From: Deferribacteres bacterium | GTDB lineage: Bacteria; Zhuqueibacterota; Zhuqueibacteria; Zhuqueibacterales; Geothermadaptataceae | DNA: 64,000 nucleotides | Assembly: GCA_020633655.1 (NCBI GenBank) | Contig: JACKDF010000007.1 | Coordinates: 348,083-412,082 of the forward strand | Direction of reading: 5' to 3' | Part shown: positions 34,591 to 43,628 of the stretch, piece after piece | Layout: every line of letters begins with the position of its first letter | How positions within the stretch are numbered: the stretch's first letter is position 1 | The notes under the pieces: model-generated | Seen by the model: the letters and a program-made list of their open reading frames with translations, nothing else | What the model was told of the DNA's origin: nothing | Databases searched by the model: none | Program-made: the position numbers and the translations under genes

Positions 34591-36018
34591 ATGTTTTATT
34601 CAAATGAAATAGATCAGTCCCTGAAGAGGGAAATTAAATTCTATTGGCGGTCCATCATCGATGCCGTAAAAGGAATTGAAATCGATTACACAAATGCCAA
34701 CCTGAATCAAGCAATTTTGCTTCTTGCCATACCAATGGTCCTTGAAATGGCAATGGAATCGGTTTTTGTTCTTGTCGATGTGTTCTGGGTAGCCCGAATA
34801 GGAACGAATGCAGTTGCGGCCGTTGGTTTAACCGATGCCGCAGTAAGTTTGATTTATGCCGTTTCTCATGGATTGGCAATGGCGGTCTCCGCGGTTGTTG
34901 CACGGCGGATTGGTGAAAAAGACAAAGCCGGAGCCAATCGCAGCGCAGCACAGGCTATCTGGTTGGGCGTTTTTGCTTCAATCCCTGGATTTTTTATTGG
35001 AATTTTTATGCCGGAGAAAATTCTGCTCCTCATGGGTGCTTCGCCGGAAGTTATACAAATTGGTTCCGGTTTCACGATCTGGTTACTTGGTGGAAATCTT
35101 GTAATTATTTTGCTCTTTTTAAACAACGGCATTTTCAGAGGAGTCGGAGATGCAACGATTGCAATGCGTGCTCTATGGATTGCTAATGGGTTCAACATTC
35201 TCCTGGATCCCTGTTTGATATTCGGTATTGGACCTTTTCCTGAACTTGGTGTAACAGGCGCTGCTGTTGCGACCACATTCGGGCGTGGAGTGGGTGTACT
35301 CTACCAATTTTACGTTTTTTGGCGCGGAAAGAGCCGGGTTCACATCCATATTCGTGATTGGTATATCCAATTTGGCGTTATTGGGAATTTGATAAAAGTT
35401 TCGGGTGGAGGTGTTCTCCAGCTTCTTATTGGAACTTCAAGCTGGATTATTCTCATGCGAATCGTTGCAGATTTTGGCAGCAGTGCACTGGCAGGTTATA
35501 CAATTGCAATTCGGATTATCGTTTTTACATTGCTTCCGGCGTGGGGAATTGCCAATGCCGCTTCAACTTTGGTCGGGCAAAATCTCGGTGCGAAGCAGGC
35601 AGACCGTGCTGAAACAGCCGTTTGGCGTACGGGATTGTACAATTGCATTTTCCTCATAAGCGTTGGATTCTTTTTTATTTTTTTCCCGCGACCAATAGTG
35701 CAATTTTTTACCGAGGATGAGGCTGTCATTACCTATGCGATCGATGCGTTGCGTTATATCAGCTATGGGTATGCATTTTATGCTTATGGGATGGTGTTGG
35801 TGCAGGCATTTAATGGTGCTGGAGATACTTATACACCGACATGGCTTAACTTCTTTTGCTACTGGTTATTCCAGATTCCGTTAGCCTACAGCCTGGCAAA
35901 GTGGCTGGCTTTTGGTGCACAGGGTGTGTTTTTAAGTATTACCATCACTGAATTTATGCTAACTGTGGCTTCATTCATAATTTTCCGGAAAGGACGATGG
36001 AAGTTGAAGCAAGTGTAA
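34591..36018 (+). CDS. MATE family efflux transporter
   Basis: 475 residues from the ATG at 34591, preceded by AGGAAA; the frame could extend 20 codons upstream without a site. About twelve transmembrane helices in two six-helix halves, with LDPCLIFGIGPFPELGVTGAAVATTFGRG and the N-terminal AIPMVLEMAMESVFVLVDVFWV typical of MATE (NorM/DinF-like) proteins. It exports organic cations or drugs in exchange for Na+ or H+. It stands alone and is followed by a good terminator. Confidence 0.9.
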   Translation: MFYSNEIDQSLKREIKFYWRSIIDAVKGIEIDYTNANLNQAILLLAIPMVLEMAMESVFVLVDVFWVARIGTNAVAAVGLTDAAVSLIYAVSHGLAMAVSAVVARRIGEKDKAGANRSAAQAIWLGVFASIPGFFIGIFMPEKILLLMGASPEVIQIGSGFTIWLLGGNLVIILLFLNNGIFRGVGDATIAMRALWIANGFNILLDPCLIFGIGPFPELGVTGAAVATTFGRGVGVLYQFYVFWRGKSRVHIHIRDWYIQFGVIGNLIKVSGGGVLQLLIGTSSWIILMRIVADFGSSALAGYTIAIRIIVFTLLPAWGIANAASTLVGQNLGAKQADRAETAVWRTGLYNCIFLISVGFFFIFFPRPIVQFFTEDEAVITYAIDALRYISYGYAFYAYGMVLVQAFNGAGDTYTPTWLNFFCYWLFQIPLAYSLAKWLAFGAQGVFLSITITEFMLTVASFIIFRKGRWKLKQV

Positions 36019-36337
36019 GAGCCTGGCTCCCATGGCAATAGGATAAGCGACAATTTCAACATCCATACAGCGAGTGATCAAATCGAACATCGATCGATCA
36101 CTCGTTTTTTTGTCTTAGATTTACATGATTAGCTGCTTTGTATGCATTATTTCCCTTTGTCCGCAGAGATTCCATTGTCAATTAGTGTGAATAGTGGCTT
36201 TTACAAAGGTGTTGCGTGTGGCTGTGGGATGGGCTATATTTATTGCCTGATTAGTATGGTCATGAGAGCGTGTTAATGATAATCTGATTAACGATACTGT
36301 TATAAATTATCAAGTTGTTGATTAATTGGAGCCATAA
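36019..36337. other. Intergenic region before the lipid A operon
   Basis: 319 bp. The left third holds the MATE terminator at 36071-36111. The rest is AT-rich and should contain the promoter of the Gfo/Idh-lpxB-lpxK operon. I saw no RNA gene or repeat. Confidence 0.5.
36071..36111 (+). terminator. Rho-independent terminator of the MATE gene
   Basis: Nine-base perfect stem CGAGTGATC/GATCACTCG with a 16-base loop, followed by a run of seven T, 53 bp past the stop codon. Confidence 0.88.
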
Positions 36338-37324
36338 ATGAAAAAAACGAAAGTTGGGGTGTTGGGTACGGGGCATCTCGGACGATTGCACACAATATTA
36401 TACGACAAAGTAGAAAATGCTGAATTGATCGGTATTTTTGATGTAAACCAAAACCGGGCATTCGAGGTCGCAGAAGAAGCAGGATGCACCGTTTTTTCAG
36501 ACTACCAAACGATGCTTTCAGCGGTCGATGCTGTGAATATCGTCGTACCAACTACCTACCATTATGAAGCTGCTGTGGAAGCATTGTCCGCAGGCAAGCA
36601 TTTGTTTATTGAAAAACCGATTACCACCACAATAGAACAAGCACAGTCGCTTATTGCTCTGGCGGACGAAAAACAACTCCTGATCCAGGTTGGGCACATC
36701 GAGCGTTTCAATCAGGCCATGCGAGCGCTTAGCACGGTGAAGGTTGCACCAAAATTTATTGAATCGCATCGCTTGTCTACCTTCAATCCGCGCGGGACTG
36801 ATGTCGCTGTTGTGCTCGATTTAATGATCCATGACATTGATATCATCTTAAGCCTGGTGGATAGCCCGGTACAAAAAATCGATGCCAATGGTGTTGCAGT
36901 TATTTCGACGGAAGTTGATATTGCCAATGCTCGAATTACCTTTGAAAATGGGTGCGTTGCCAATGTGACAGCCAGCCGAATTAGCCAGAAACAGATGCGG
37001 AAGATGCGCCTTTTTGAACGGGATAGTTATATTTCAATCGATTTTTTGCAAGGCATAACGGAGCGTTTTAATCTCGTTACAGATTCAGATATTTCCTCAG
37101 ATAGTGCGGCGATGATTATGGGAACATTGGCTGGTGAAAAAACACGCCATGTTCAATACCAGCGCCTTTCCGCTCCGGAAGGAAATGCCCTACAGATGGA
37201 ATTGCAAACATTTGTCGATGCAATTCAGCAAAATTCCACGCCGAAAGTAACCGCTTTGGACGGGAGTCGTGCGCTGAAAATAGCCAGCCAGATAACCGAT
37301 ATCATCTCAAAAAATCAGATTTAA
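36338..37324 (+). CDS. Gfo/Idh/MocA family oxidoreductase in the lipid A operon
   Basis: 328 residues. The Rossmann motif GVLGTGHLGRLH (7-18) binds NAD(P). The family motif EKPITTT lies near 93-99 and HIERFNQA near 116. It probably oxidises or epimerises a sugar nucleotide. It begins the operon with lpxB 3 bp downstream, then DUF374 and lpxK. The position suggests a role in making a modified lipid A sugar precursor, by analogy with the GnnA oxidoreductase that prepares UDP-GlcNAc3N. No GnnB-like aminotransferase is in the window, so that step is unproven. Confidence 0.85.
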   Translation: MKKTKVGVLGTGHLGRLHTILYDKVENAELIGIFDVNQNRAFEVAEEAGCTVFSDYQTMLSAVDAVNIVVPTTYHYEAAVEALSAGKHLFIEKPITTTIEQAQSLIALADEKQLLIQVGHIERFNQAMRALSTVKVAPKFIESHRLSTFNPRGTDVAVVLDLMIHDIDIILSLVDSPVQKIDANGVAVISTEVDIANARITFENGCVANVTASRISQKQMRKMRLFERDSYISIDFLQGITERFNLVTDSDISSDSAAMIMGTLAGEKTRHVQYQRLSAPEGNALQMELQTFVDAIQQNSTPKVTALDGSRALKIASQITDIISKNQI

Positions 37325-37327
37325 CCT

Positions 37328-38482
37328 GTGAAAAAAAATACAAATAATACCTTACTTTTTATCGCTGGTGAAGTATCGGGCGATCTGCATGGATCGCGAG
37401 TTCTTTCTGCATTGCGTGAATTGAATCCGGATGTTGAGATTTTTGGGATAGGTGGTCAACGCATGGCTGAACAAGGACAGGAACAGCTATATGATATCAA
37501 CGAAATGGCCATCATCGGCTTTACTGAAGTCATCCGTCACTTGCCCTTTCTGCGCCGTGTCTTTCGTCATCTGGAAAAGGAAATCATCGCCCGAAAACCC
37601 GCTTGCGCTGTACTTATTGATTATCCAGGCTTTAATCTACGGTTGGCTAAAATCCTGAAAAAATACAAAATTCCTGTATTTTGGTATATCGCACCCCAGG
37701 TATGGGCCTGGCATAAAAGCCGTATTCAACAAATGGTGAAATATTTGGATCACCTGGCCGTTGTTTTTCCCTTTGAAAAGCCGCTGTTTCACGATGCGGG
37801 TTTGCCCACCACGTTTGTTGGCCATCCGCTTTTGGAAGTTTTAAGAGAGGAAATGAGTGAGGAAACCTTTTTACAAACTTTCGAAATTCCCACCAACGCA
37901 AAAATACTTGCGCTTTTACCTGGGAGCCGAAAACAGGAAGTGCAACGTTTGTTGCCCACAATGCTGGAAACAGCGAAGTTGCTTGAGCAACAAACAGAGC
38001 AACTTCAGGTGATTATTGCACAATCTTCGAATTTATCGACTCAATTGTACGAACAATATCTTGCAGCGATCCCGCTAAAAAATTGTTTGCTTTTACAAAA
38101 TGTGACCTACTCAATAATGAAACACAGCATGGCATGCATTGTCGCCTCCGGAACGGCAACATTGGAAACTGGATGCTTTGAAACGCCTATGGCCATTGTC
38201 TATCGTGTGTCGCCACTCACGTACGCAATTGGAAAGGTGGTCGTTAAACTCAAAAACATTGGACTCGTTAATATTGTTGCCGGAGAATCCGTCGTTCCGG
38301 AATTTGTACAGAATGACTTTAAACCAGAAAACGTGGCTACTTATATTGAAAACATGTTGACGGACATGGAGAGCGCACAAAATGTACGATCGAAATTGTC
38401 AATGGTGCGTTCGAAATTAGGACATATCGGGGCATCACAAAAAGTTGCCAAACTCATTGCAGGAATAGCATGGCCAGATTAA
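37328..38482 (+). CDS. lpxB: Lipid-A-disaccharide synthase
   Basis: 384 residues, the usual LpxB length (GT19). The N-terminus has IAGEVSGDLHGSRVL, followed by IGGQRMAEQGQ, YIAPQVWAWHKSR and LLPGSRKQEVQRLLP, all signature LpxB motifs. It joins UDP-diacylglucosamine and lipid X into the disaccharide core of lipid A at the inner membrane. It overlaps the following acyltransferase gene by 13 bp. This gene, with lpxK, shows that the organism makes lipopolysaccharide or lipooligosaccharide. Confidence 0.95.
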   Translation: MKKNTNNTLLFIAGEVSGDLHGSRVLSALRELNPDVEIFGIGGQRMAEQGQEQLYDINEMAIIGFTEVIRHLPFLRRVFRHLEKEIIARKPACAVLIDYPGFNLRLAKILKKYKIPVFWYIAPQVWAWHKSRIQQMVKYLDHLAVVFPFEKPLFHDAGLPTTFVGHPLLEVLREEMSEETFLQTFEIPTNAKILALLPGSRKQEVQRLLPTMLETAKLLEQQTEQLQVIIAQSSNLSTQLYEQYLAAIPLKNCLLLQNVTYSIMKHSMACIVASGTATLETGCFETPMAIVYRVSPLTYAIGKVVVKLKNIGLVNIVAGESVVPEFVQNDFKPENVATYIENMLTDMESAQNVRSKLSMVRSKLGHIGASQKVAKLIAGIAWPD

Positions 38483-39129
38483 AAAAGCGTTTTATATTTT
38501 TTATTGCGACAAGCTTTGGTAGCTTTTTTATTCGTTTATTGGGATGGACTGCACGTATTGAACGCCAAGGATTTGATCATCACCAATGGCTCACCCAGAA
38601 TAATAAAAAGTTTATTTACTGCATTTGGCATGGCCGAATTCTTATTCCCATTTACCTGCATCAAAACGAACAAATAGTTGCCATGGTGAGTCAGCACAAT
38701 GACGGCGAAATTATCGCGCGTATTCTTGAAAAAATGGGTTTCAGGACGACGCGAGGCTCGAGCACACGTGGTGGACAGCGCGCTGCAATTGAGATGATAC
38801 GCGCTTTGAAAAATGGTTCGCCCACAGCAATCATGCCTGATGGGCCGCGGGGGCCGCGTCATGAATTCAAACCTGGGGCTATTGCAATAGCACAAAAAGC
38901 AGGGGCCTTTTTGCTTCCATTCACGTTTGGGGCACAAAAGCCAATAATATTCAAATCCTGGGATCGTTTTACTTTATGGAAGCCATTTAGCCGATGCCTC
39001 GCGTTGTATGGTGAGCCTATTCCTGTGCCAGAGAAAACGAGTCCGGAGGAATTTGAGCAGTTCCGTTTAGCTGTTGAGAAAAAAATGATTGAGCAGGAAG
39101 CGAGAGCTGATGCGTATTTTCGAAAGTAA
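38470..39129 (+). CDS. DUF374 family lysophospholipid acyltransferase-like protein
   Basis: 219 residues with an N-terminal hydrophobic helix. The motifs ...YCIWHGRILIPIY (with its His), SQHNDGEIIARILEKMGF, TTRGSSTRGGQRA and MPDGPRGPRHEFKPG are those of DUF374 proteins in the lysophospholipid/LPS acyltransferase superfamily. It likely adds an acyl chain to the lipid A intermediate or a related lipid. It lies between lpxB and lpxK with overlaps at both ends (13 and 20 bp), so it is part of the same transcript and probably of the same pathway. Confidence 0.88.
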   Translation: MARLKKRFIFFIATSFGSFFIRLLGWTARIERQGFDHHQWLTQNNKKFIYCIWHGRILIPIYLHQNEQIVAMVSQHNDGEIIARILEKMGFRTTRGSSTRGGQRAAIEMIRALKNGSPTAIMPDGPRGPRHEFKPGAIAIAQKAGAFLLPFTFGAQKPIIFKSWDRFTLWKPFSRCLALYGEPIPVPEKTSPEEFEQFRLAVEKKMIEQEARADAYFRK

Positions 39130-40138
39130 AATTTGGCGATTCTGTGCGTGGCCTTTCTCCCTTGTTTTTCATACAGCCTCATTCTTTCGAAATAAATTCT
39201 ACGATTGGGGCATTTTCAAATCTTACCGCCTTAATACAAAAATTATTAGTGTGGGAAATATCAGTGTCGGTGGAACTGGAAAAACTCCAGTTATCATGGC
39301 ATTGGCGGAATACTTGCAGTCCAATGGTAAAACTGTAGCGGTTCTTTCTCGCGGTTATGCAAGACGATCGCGAGGAATCGTGGTTGTATCGGAAGGAAAT
39401 GGACCTGTTTGTGGTGTTGAGCAGGCTGGAGACGAACCGTTTTTAATTGCCAGTTTATTTCCACAAATACCTGTTGTTGTAGCTGAAGATCGCGTTGCAG
39501 GCGGAAGAAAGATCTCTAGTCGATTTAATTCAGAAGTTATTTTACTCGACGATGGATTTCAGCATAGAAAATTGCAGCGTGACCTTGAAATCGTTTTGTT
39601 GGATTCAAGGCGCTTTTTGCAGAACAGGAGTTTGCTACCCGCCGGACCGTACCGGGAAGGAGCCAAAGCTTTAAAACGTGCTAGTGCCATTTTTTTGGTG
39701 GGACAGGAAGCACACAATTCAAGAGTAATGAAAAAACTTCGCAATAATGTGAATTGCCACATCGATACCGTCGATATTTCTTCGAAAAGGGTCTGGCTAC
39801 CCGGTTCTGCATTGTATGAAAGCATTGAGCTTTTGCGCGGGAAAAAAATTTTTGTAATAAGTGGTATCGGGCAACCAGAAAAACTGCACACCTATTTACA
39901 GAAAATTGGCTGTACAATAATTGCGTTTCGCCATTTTAAGGATCATCATGTTTATAAGGAATACGAAATCACGAAAGCTGTTGCCGAATTCCATGCCATA
40001 GGAGCTCAAATATTGGTTACCACCTGGAAAGATTGGGTTAAAATTCAGAGTTTCGAAGCATTGACGAAAATCAAAGTGTGTATTCCGGAACATAAAGCGC
40101 ATTTAGACCTAAAATTTTTGCGTTCCATGATCGTATAG
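39110..40138 (+). CDS. lpxK: Tetraacyldisaccharide 4'-kinase
   Basis: 342 residues from the ATG at 39110 (AGGAAG precedes it); an upstream frame adds seven residues. The P-loop region SVGNISVGGTGKTPV lies near 45-60, and VLSRGYARRS, GDEPFLIA and ILLDDGFQHRKLQRDLEIVLLD are diagnostic of LpxK. It phosphorylates the 4' position of the lipid A disaccharide at the inner membrane, using ATP. Last gene of the operon that starts with the Gfo/Idh protein. Confidence 0.94.
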   Translation: MRIFESKIWRFCAWPFSLVFHTASFFRNKFYDWGIFKSYRLNTKIISVGNISVGGTGKTPVIMALAEYLQSNGKTVAVLSRGYARRSRGIVVVSEGNGPVCGVEQAGDEPFLIASLFPQIPVVVAEDRVAGGRKISSRFNSEVILLDDGFQHRKLQRDLEIVLLDSRRFLQNRSLLPAGPYREGAKALKRASAIFLVGQEAHNSRVMKKLRNNVNCHIDTVDISSKRVWLPGSALYESIELLRGKKIFVISGIGQPEKLHTYLQKIGCTIIAFRHFKDHHVYKEYEITKAVAEFHAIGAQILVTTWKDWVKIQSFEALTKIKVCIPEHKAHLDLKFLRSMIV

Positions 40139-40371
40139 GAAGCTCTGGATATTATGATTTCTCATTCGTAACGGATGGTGTAAAATTCAGGAAAACAAAT
40201 ACTTCTTGCAAGATGATTTGTAATTTTGTATAATATCTGAGGTTTTTTCGAAATAAAATTTTTCTAAAATCTGCATTGAAATTCTTGTAATCTACATATT
40301 CTACAATTTGATTAAACGGGTTTGGCCTGTTTATGTTTATTTCTGGACTTTTTTAAAGTGGAGCCCGCCTC

Positions 40372-41751
40372 GTGAGTAACAATCCGAAGTACTCCATCCT
40401 TGTAGTGGACGACGATAAAAATATCGCAAAAATGATCGAGATTAACTTGCGTAAAACCAAGTTTTATGAGATCAAGACTGCGAGTAGCGGTGAAGCCTGT
40501 CTTAAGATGATACGTGAGGAGATACCCGATCTGGTTTTGCTGGATATACAAATGCCGGGCATTGATGGTATAGAGACATTGAAGCGTATCCGCGATTTTG
40601 ATCCGAGAATTCCTGCAGTGATGATGTCTGCACATGGATCGATTGAAAAAGCCGTGCAGTCGATGAAGCTTGGTGCACATGATTTTATTTCAAAACCATT
40701 TGCCAGTGATCGACTTCTCGTTACGGTGAAAAATGCCATCATGACGAGTTCGCTACAGAAAGAAGTTGATACATTACGCAGTGAACTGCGGACACGATTT
40801 AATTTTGCCAATATAGTTGGACATAGTGGTAGAATGCAGGAAGTATTTCGTTCGCTGGAAAAAATTATTGAAAGCAACATTACCGTCCTAATCCATGGTG
40901 AAAGTGGAACCGGAAAAGAACTTATTGCTCGGGCAATTCATTTTCAAAGTGAAAAGCGGCAAAATAAACCATTTATTGCCGTAAATTGTTCCGCTCTACC
41001 GGATTCATTGCTCGAAAGTGAACTTTTTGGACACGAAAAGGGTGCTTTTACAGGTGCTGCAGGCAAACGGATGGGAAAATTTGAAGCAGCTGACGGTGGA
41101 ACAATTTTTCTCGATGAAATTGGCCTGATGTCGCAAATGACGCAATCAAAATTACTCCGAGTATTGCAGGAGCGTGAGTTTGAGCGTGTAGGTGGGAACG
41201 AACTGGTAAAAGTTGATGTGCGTGTCATTTCGGCCACCAACGTGGATTTGGAAGATGCAGTAAAAAAAGGTACATTTCGAGAAGATTTGTATTACAGGAT
41301 TTCGGTTTTTCCAATAACACTTCCTCCGTTGCGTGAACGAAAAGAGGATATACCACTACTCGCTGCCCACTTTTTAGAAAAATATGCGAAACAGGAGGGT
41401 AAGCCTATTGAAGGCATCGCTCCTGATGCTCTTGAACTTTTAATTTCATATAGCTGGCCTGGAAATGTTCGTGAACTGGAGAATGCAGTCGAGCGGGCGG
41501 TTTTGATGGCGACTACAGATGAAATTTCTCCGAAAGACTTACCAAACTCAATTCGCTCAATCGGTGAAAAACGTATTATCGAAAAAGATTCAACACTCTC
41601 CAACTGGATTGAGAAGTTGGAAGAAGAAGCTTTGAAACAGGCACTCTTGGAATGCGAGGGAAATATTTCCCAAACTGCGAAAAAACTTGGCATTGGCCGA
41701 GCTACTATCTATCGCAAAGCAAAAAAATACGGCCTGCCAATGGTTAAATAA
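40372..41751 (+). CDS. NtrC-type sigma-54-dependent response regulator
   Basis: 459 residues starting with GTG. The receiver domain (5-120) keeps the acidic pair D13-D14 and the phosphoryl-acceptor D58 in LVLLDIQMPGIDG. The AAA+ domain (about 145-375) has GESGTGKE, the sigma-54-contacting GAFTGA loop and FLDEIG. The C-terminus is a Fis-type helix-turn-helix (NISQTAKKLGIGRATIYRKAKKYG). When phosphorylated it should open sigma-54 promoter complexes. No histidine kinase is adjacent. It lies before the DUF4388 locus, separated by a terminator, so a link to that locus is only possible. Confidence 0.94.
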   Translation: MSNNPKYSILVVDDDKNIAKMIEINLRKTKFYEIKTASSGEACLKMIREEIPDLVLLDIQMPGIDGIETLKRIRDFDPRIPAVMMSAHGSIEKAVQSMKLGAHDFISKPFASDRLLVTVKNAIMTSSLQKEVDTLRSELRTRFNFANIVGHSGRMQEVFRSLEKIIESNITVLIHGESGTGKELIARAIHFQSEKRQNKPFIAVNCSALPDSLLESELFGHEKGAFTGAAGKRMGKFEAADGGTIFLDEIGLMSQMTQSKLLRVLQEREFERVGGNELVKVDVRVISATNVDLEDAVKKGTFREDLYYRISVFPITLPPLRERKEDIPLLAAHFLEKYAKQEGKPIEGIAPDALELLISYSWPGNVRELENAVERAVLMATTDEISPKDLPNSIRSIGEKRIIEKDSTLSNWIEKLEEEALKQALLECEGNISQTAKKLGIGRATIYRKAKKYGLPMVK

Positions 41752-41775
41752 GCAAAGCTATTTTTTTATTAGTTT

Positions 41776-41807
41776 AAGCCGATATTTCGAAAATGTCGGC
41801 TTTTTTT
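41776..41807 (+). terminator. Rho-independent terminator of the NtrC-type gene
   Basis: Stem AAGCCGA-ATTT with AAAT-TCGGCTT and a run of seven T, 24 bp past the stop codon. Confidence 0.85.
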
Positions 41808-42027
41808 GTTACAAAGTGCATTGTTTTGGGACACGACGTTCTCACAATGAAACACATCGTCCAACTACTTTTCTTCATATTTTTCAGGCTAACTTTTACT
41901 TACGTTTATAGCCGCAATCCGATTTTATACTTATGATATTCCAAAATGAAACATGGTATGGCGTTTGCTGTTTAGCTCTCGTTAATTCATCCACGGGGTA
42001 AAAACTTTAACCAGAGAACAGCACGTT

Positions 42028-43140
42028 ATGAAAAAGACAAATCTTGGTAGCCTCATACCAAAAATCTGCGACAGTACGTACTCACAAACAGAATTGTATC
42101 AATTTGTCAACTTGGTCCAAAAAATTTCCCTTAGTTATTTAAAATATCAGGAAGTCATCGGCAAACATATCCGATGGGAACGACGAGAGCGGAATTCCGA
42201 ATTAGAGGATATGGCAATTGATTGTGTTGCTGGCCTGTTCATGAGAAATGAAAACAATGAATTTGTTCAGTTAAAAAGATATTTTGAACCACACCTCGAA
42301 GCAAGGCCTCGTCCAGATGATGAAGAACTGCTTATTCTGTTGCGTCGTCTGGCCATTAAAAAAACCAAACAAGAACTTTCCAGAATTTTTAAAGAACGTG
42401 ACCCAGAAGGTGCAAAAATAATTCGAAATATCCGAGTAGCGGTTAAAAATTCTCGTGATTTTGGCACTTTTCGTGAAATGGGACGCGAATATATTTATTT
42501 TCAACCCGAAGTGTTGGAGTCTAAATCCGAATATAGCCTGGTTGCCTCAATTGATGCTCCAGCAGATGAAATGCCAGATAGCCAATACTTACGTAAGGAA
42601 CAGCCTACAATTCCTGAAAAAACATTACGCGATTTATATCTGGAAAAATATACACCGAAAGATCACGTGTCAACGAGTATTCGAAAGATGCTGCGAGTAA
42701 CTGCATCGGAAGACAAATTCCAAAATTGTTTACCGACAGATGCAATCGCCAGACTCATCCGTTATACAAATCTTGAAGTTGTACGATCGAAACTGGTTTC
42801 ACAAATTGAAGTTGATTCTCCACTCGATTATGTGCGTATGAAAGAAATTGAGGAAGCGAAACAACTGGTATTGGTCAAAATTAAGTCAAAAATTCAAGTG
42901 CAATACGTTCGGTCAGATAAAATCAGTCCCGAAAAAGGTGAGATTTATTATCGGACATTAGCTGATGTTTTAGATGATATCACACATAATAAAAAAATTG
43001 AAAGTTATTATCGTCATTTACGAAAATATGTGCCCACATTGACACAGAAGCAATATCGCAGCGAAGAGCGAACTATATTTGAATATTTAGGAAAATTGAC
43101 CAAAAAGTGGTTCCGGGAATATCTCAAAGATTTACTTTGA
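42028..43140 (+). CDS. Uncharacterised helical protein, possibly sigma-factor-like
   Basis: 370 residues, basic and almost all helical. I do not recognise a family. An N-terminal stretch (about residues 35-85: LSYLKYQEVIGKHIRWERR, ELEDMAIDCVAGLF) loosely recalls a sigma-70 region-2 helix with acidic turn. Together with the next gene, a small zinc-finger protein of anti-sigma type, it may form a sigma/anti-sigma-like pair. There is no clear region-4 helix-turn-helix at the C-terminus, and none of this is decisive. It opens a run of plus-strand genes leading to the two DUF4388 proteins. Confidence 0.6.
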   Translation: MKKTNLGSLIPKICDSTYSQTELYQFVNLVQKISLSYLKYQEVIGKHIRWERRERNSELEDMAIDCVAGLFMRNENNEFVQLKRYFEPHLEARPRPDDEELLILLRRLAIKKTKQELSRIFKERDPEGAKIIRNIRVAVKNSRDFGTFREMGREYIYFQPEVLESKSEYSLVASIDAPADEMPDSQYLRKEQPTIPEKTLRDLYLEKYTPKDHVSTSIRKMLRVTASEDKFQNCLPTDAIARLIRYTNLEVVRSKLVSQIEVDSPLDYVRMKEIEEAKQLVLVKIKSKIQVQYVRSDKISPEKGEIYYRTLADVLDDITHNKKIESYYRHLRKYVPTLTQKQYRSEERTIFEYLGKLTKKWFREYLKDLL

Positions 43141-43149
43141 TTTTCCAGT

Positions 43150-43204
43150 TAAGATTATGTATGTTTCAGGCAGGATGCAGCATTAAAGGACATACATAAT
43201 CTTA
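43150..43204. repeat. Perfect 15-bp inverted repeat in front of the zinc-finger gene
   Basis: Arms TAAGATTATGTATGT and ACATACATAATCTTA are separated by 25 bases. The right arm ends 10 bp before the ATG at 43215, where it could mask the ribosome-binding site as RNA, or act as an operator as DNA. There is no T run, so not a standard terminator. Confidence 0.85.
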
Positions 43205-43214
43205 GTGTGACTGG

Positions 43215-43499
43215 ATGGATTCTTCTTACACGACCGGACGTTATCAAATAAACTGCCCAAAGCCTGAGGTCATTGAAAAAATTTTACTGCGGGCTTATAA
43301 ACATCCTCTGTTGATGCAGGTATTTGAAGAGCACATCGCCTCTTGTAATAAATGTCGGGAAATTGTTGAACACGTTCGAATCTATTATGAGATTTTAGAT
43401 GCCGAATTGCAAAAACCGGTATCTATGAAGGTTATCCAGTTTGCAAAGTCAATCAGTTCCGGAAATCCGAAATCAAAGAAGCAATCTCCTCCCACTTGA
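43215..43499 (+). CDS. Small zinc-finger protein of anti-sigma (zf-HC2) type
   Basis: 94 residues. The sequence EEHIASCNKCREIVEHV contains H-x3-C-x2-C, the zinc signature of ZAS anti-sigma domains, here without a membrane helix, so the protein is cytoplasmic. A soluble anti-sigma-like protein beside a possible sigma-like protein (42028-43140) supports a regulatory pair. The gene has a perfect inverted repeat immediately before its start. The reading frame is well placed and ends before the DUF4388 gene by 129 bp. Confidence 0.7.
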   Translation: MDSSYTTGRYQINCPKPEVIEKILLRAYKHPLLMQVFEEHIASCNKCREIVEHVRIYYEILDAELQKPVSMKVIQFAKSISSGNPKSKKQSPPT

Positions 43500-43628
43500 T
43501 TTGTTCATCACATCCTGCTAATGCAGCAAATCTATATGCATCCTTTTTCAGTGATTACTGCTAAAGATTTTATTGGGAAAATTGAACTCAAATTTTACAC
43601 CTTCATGATCGATAATAATTGATATATC

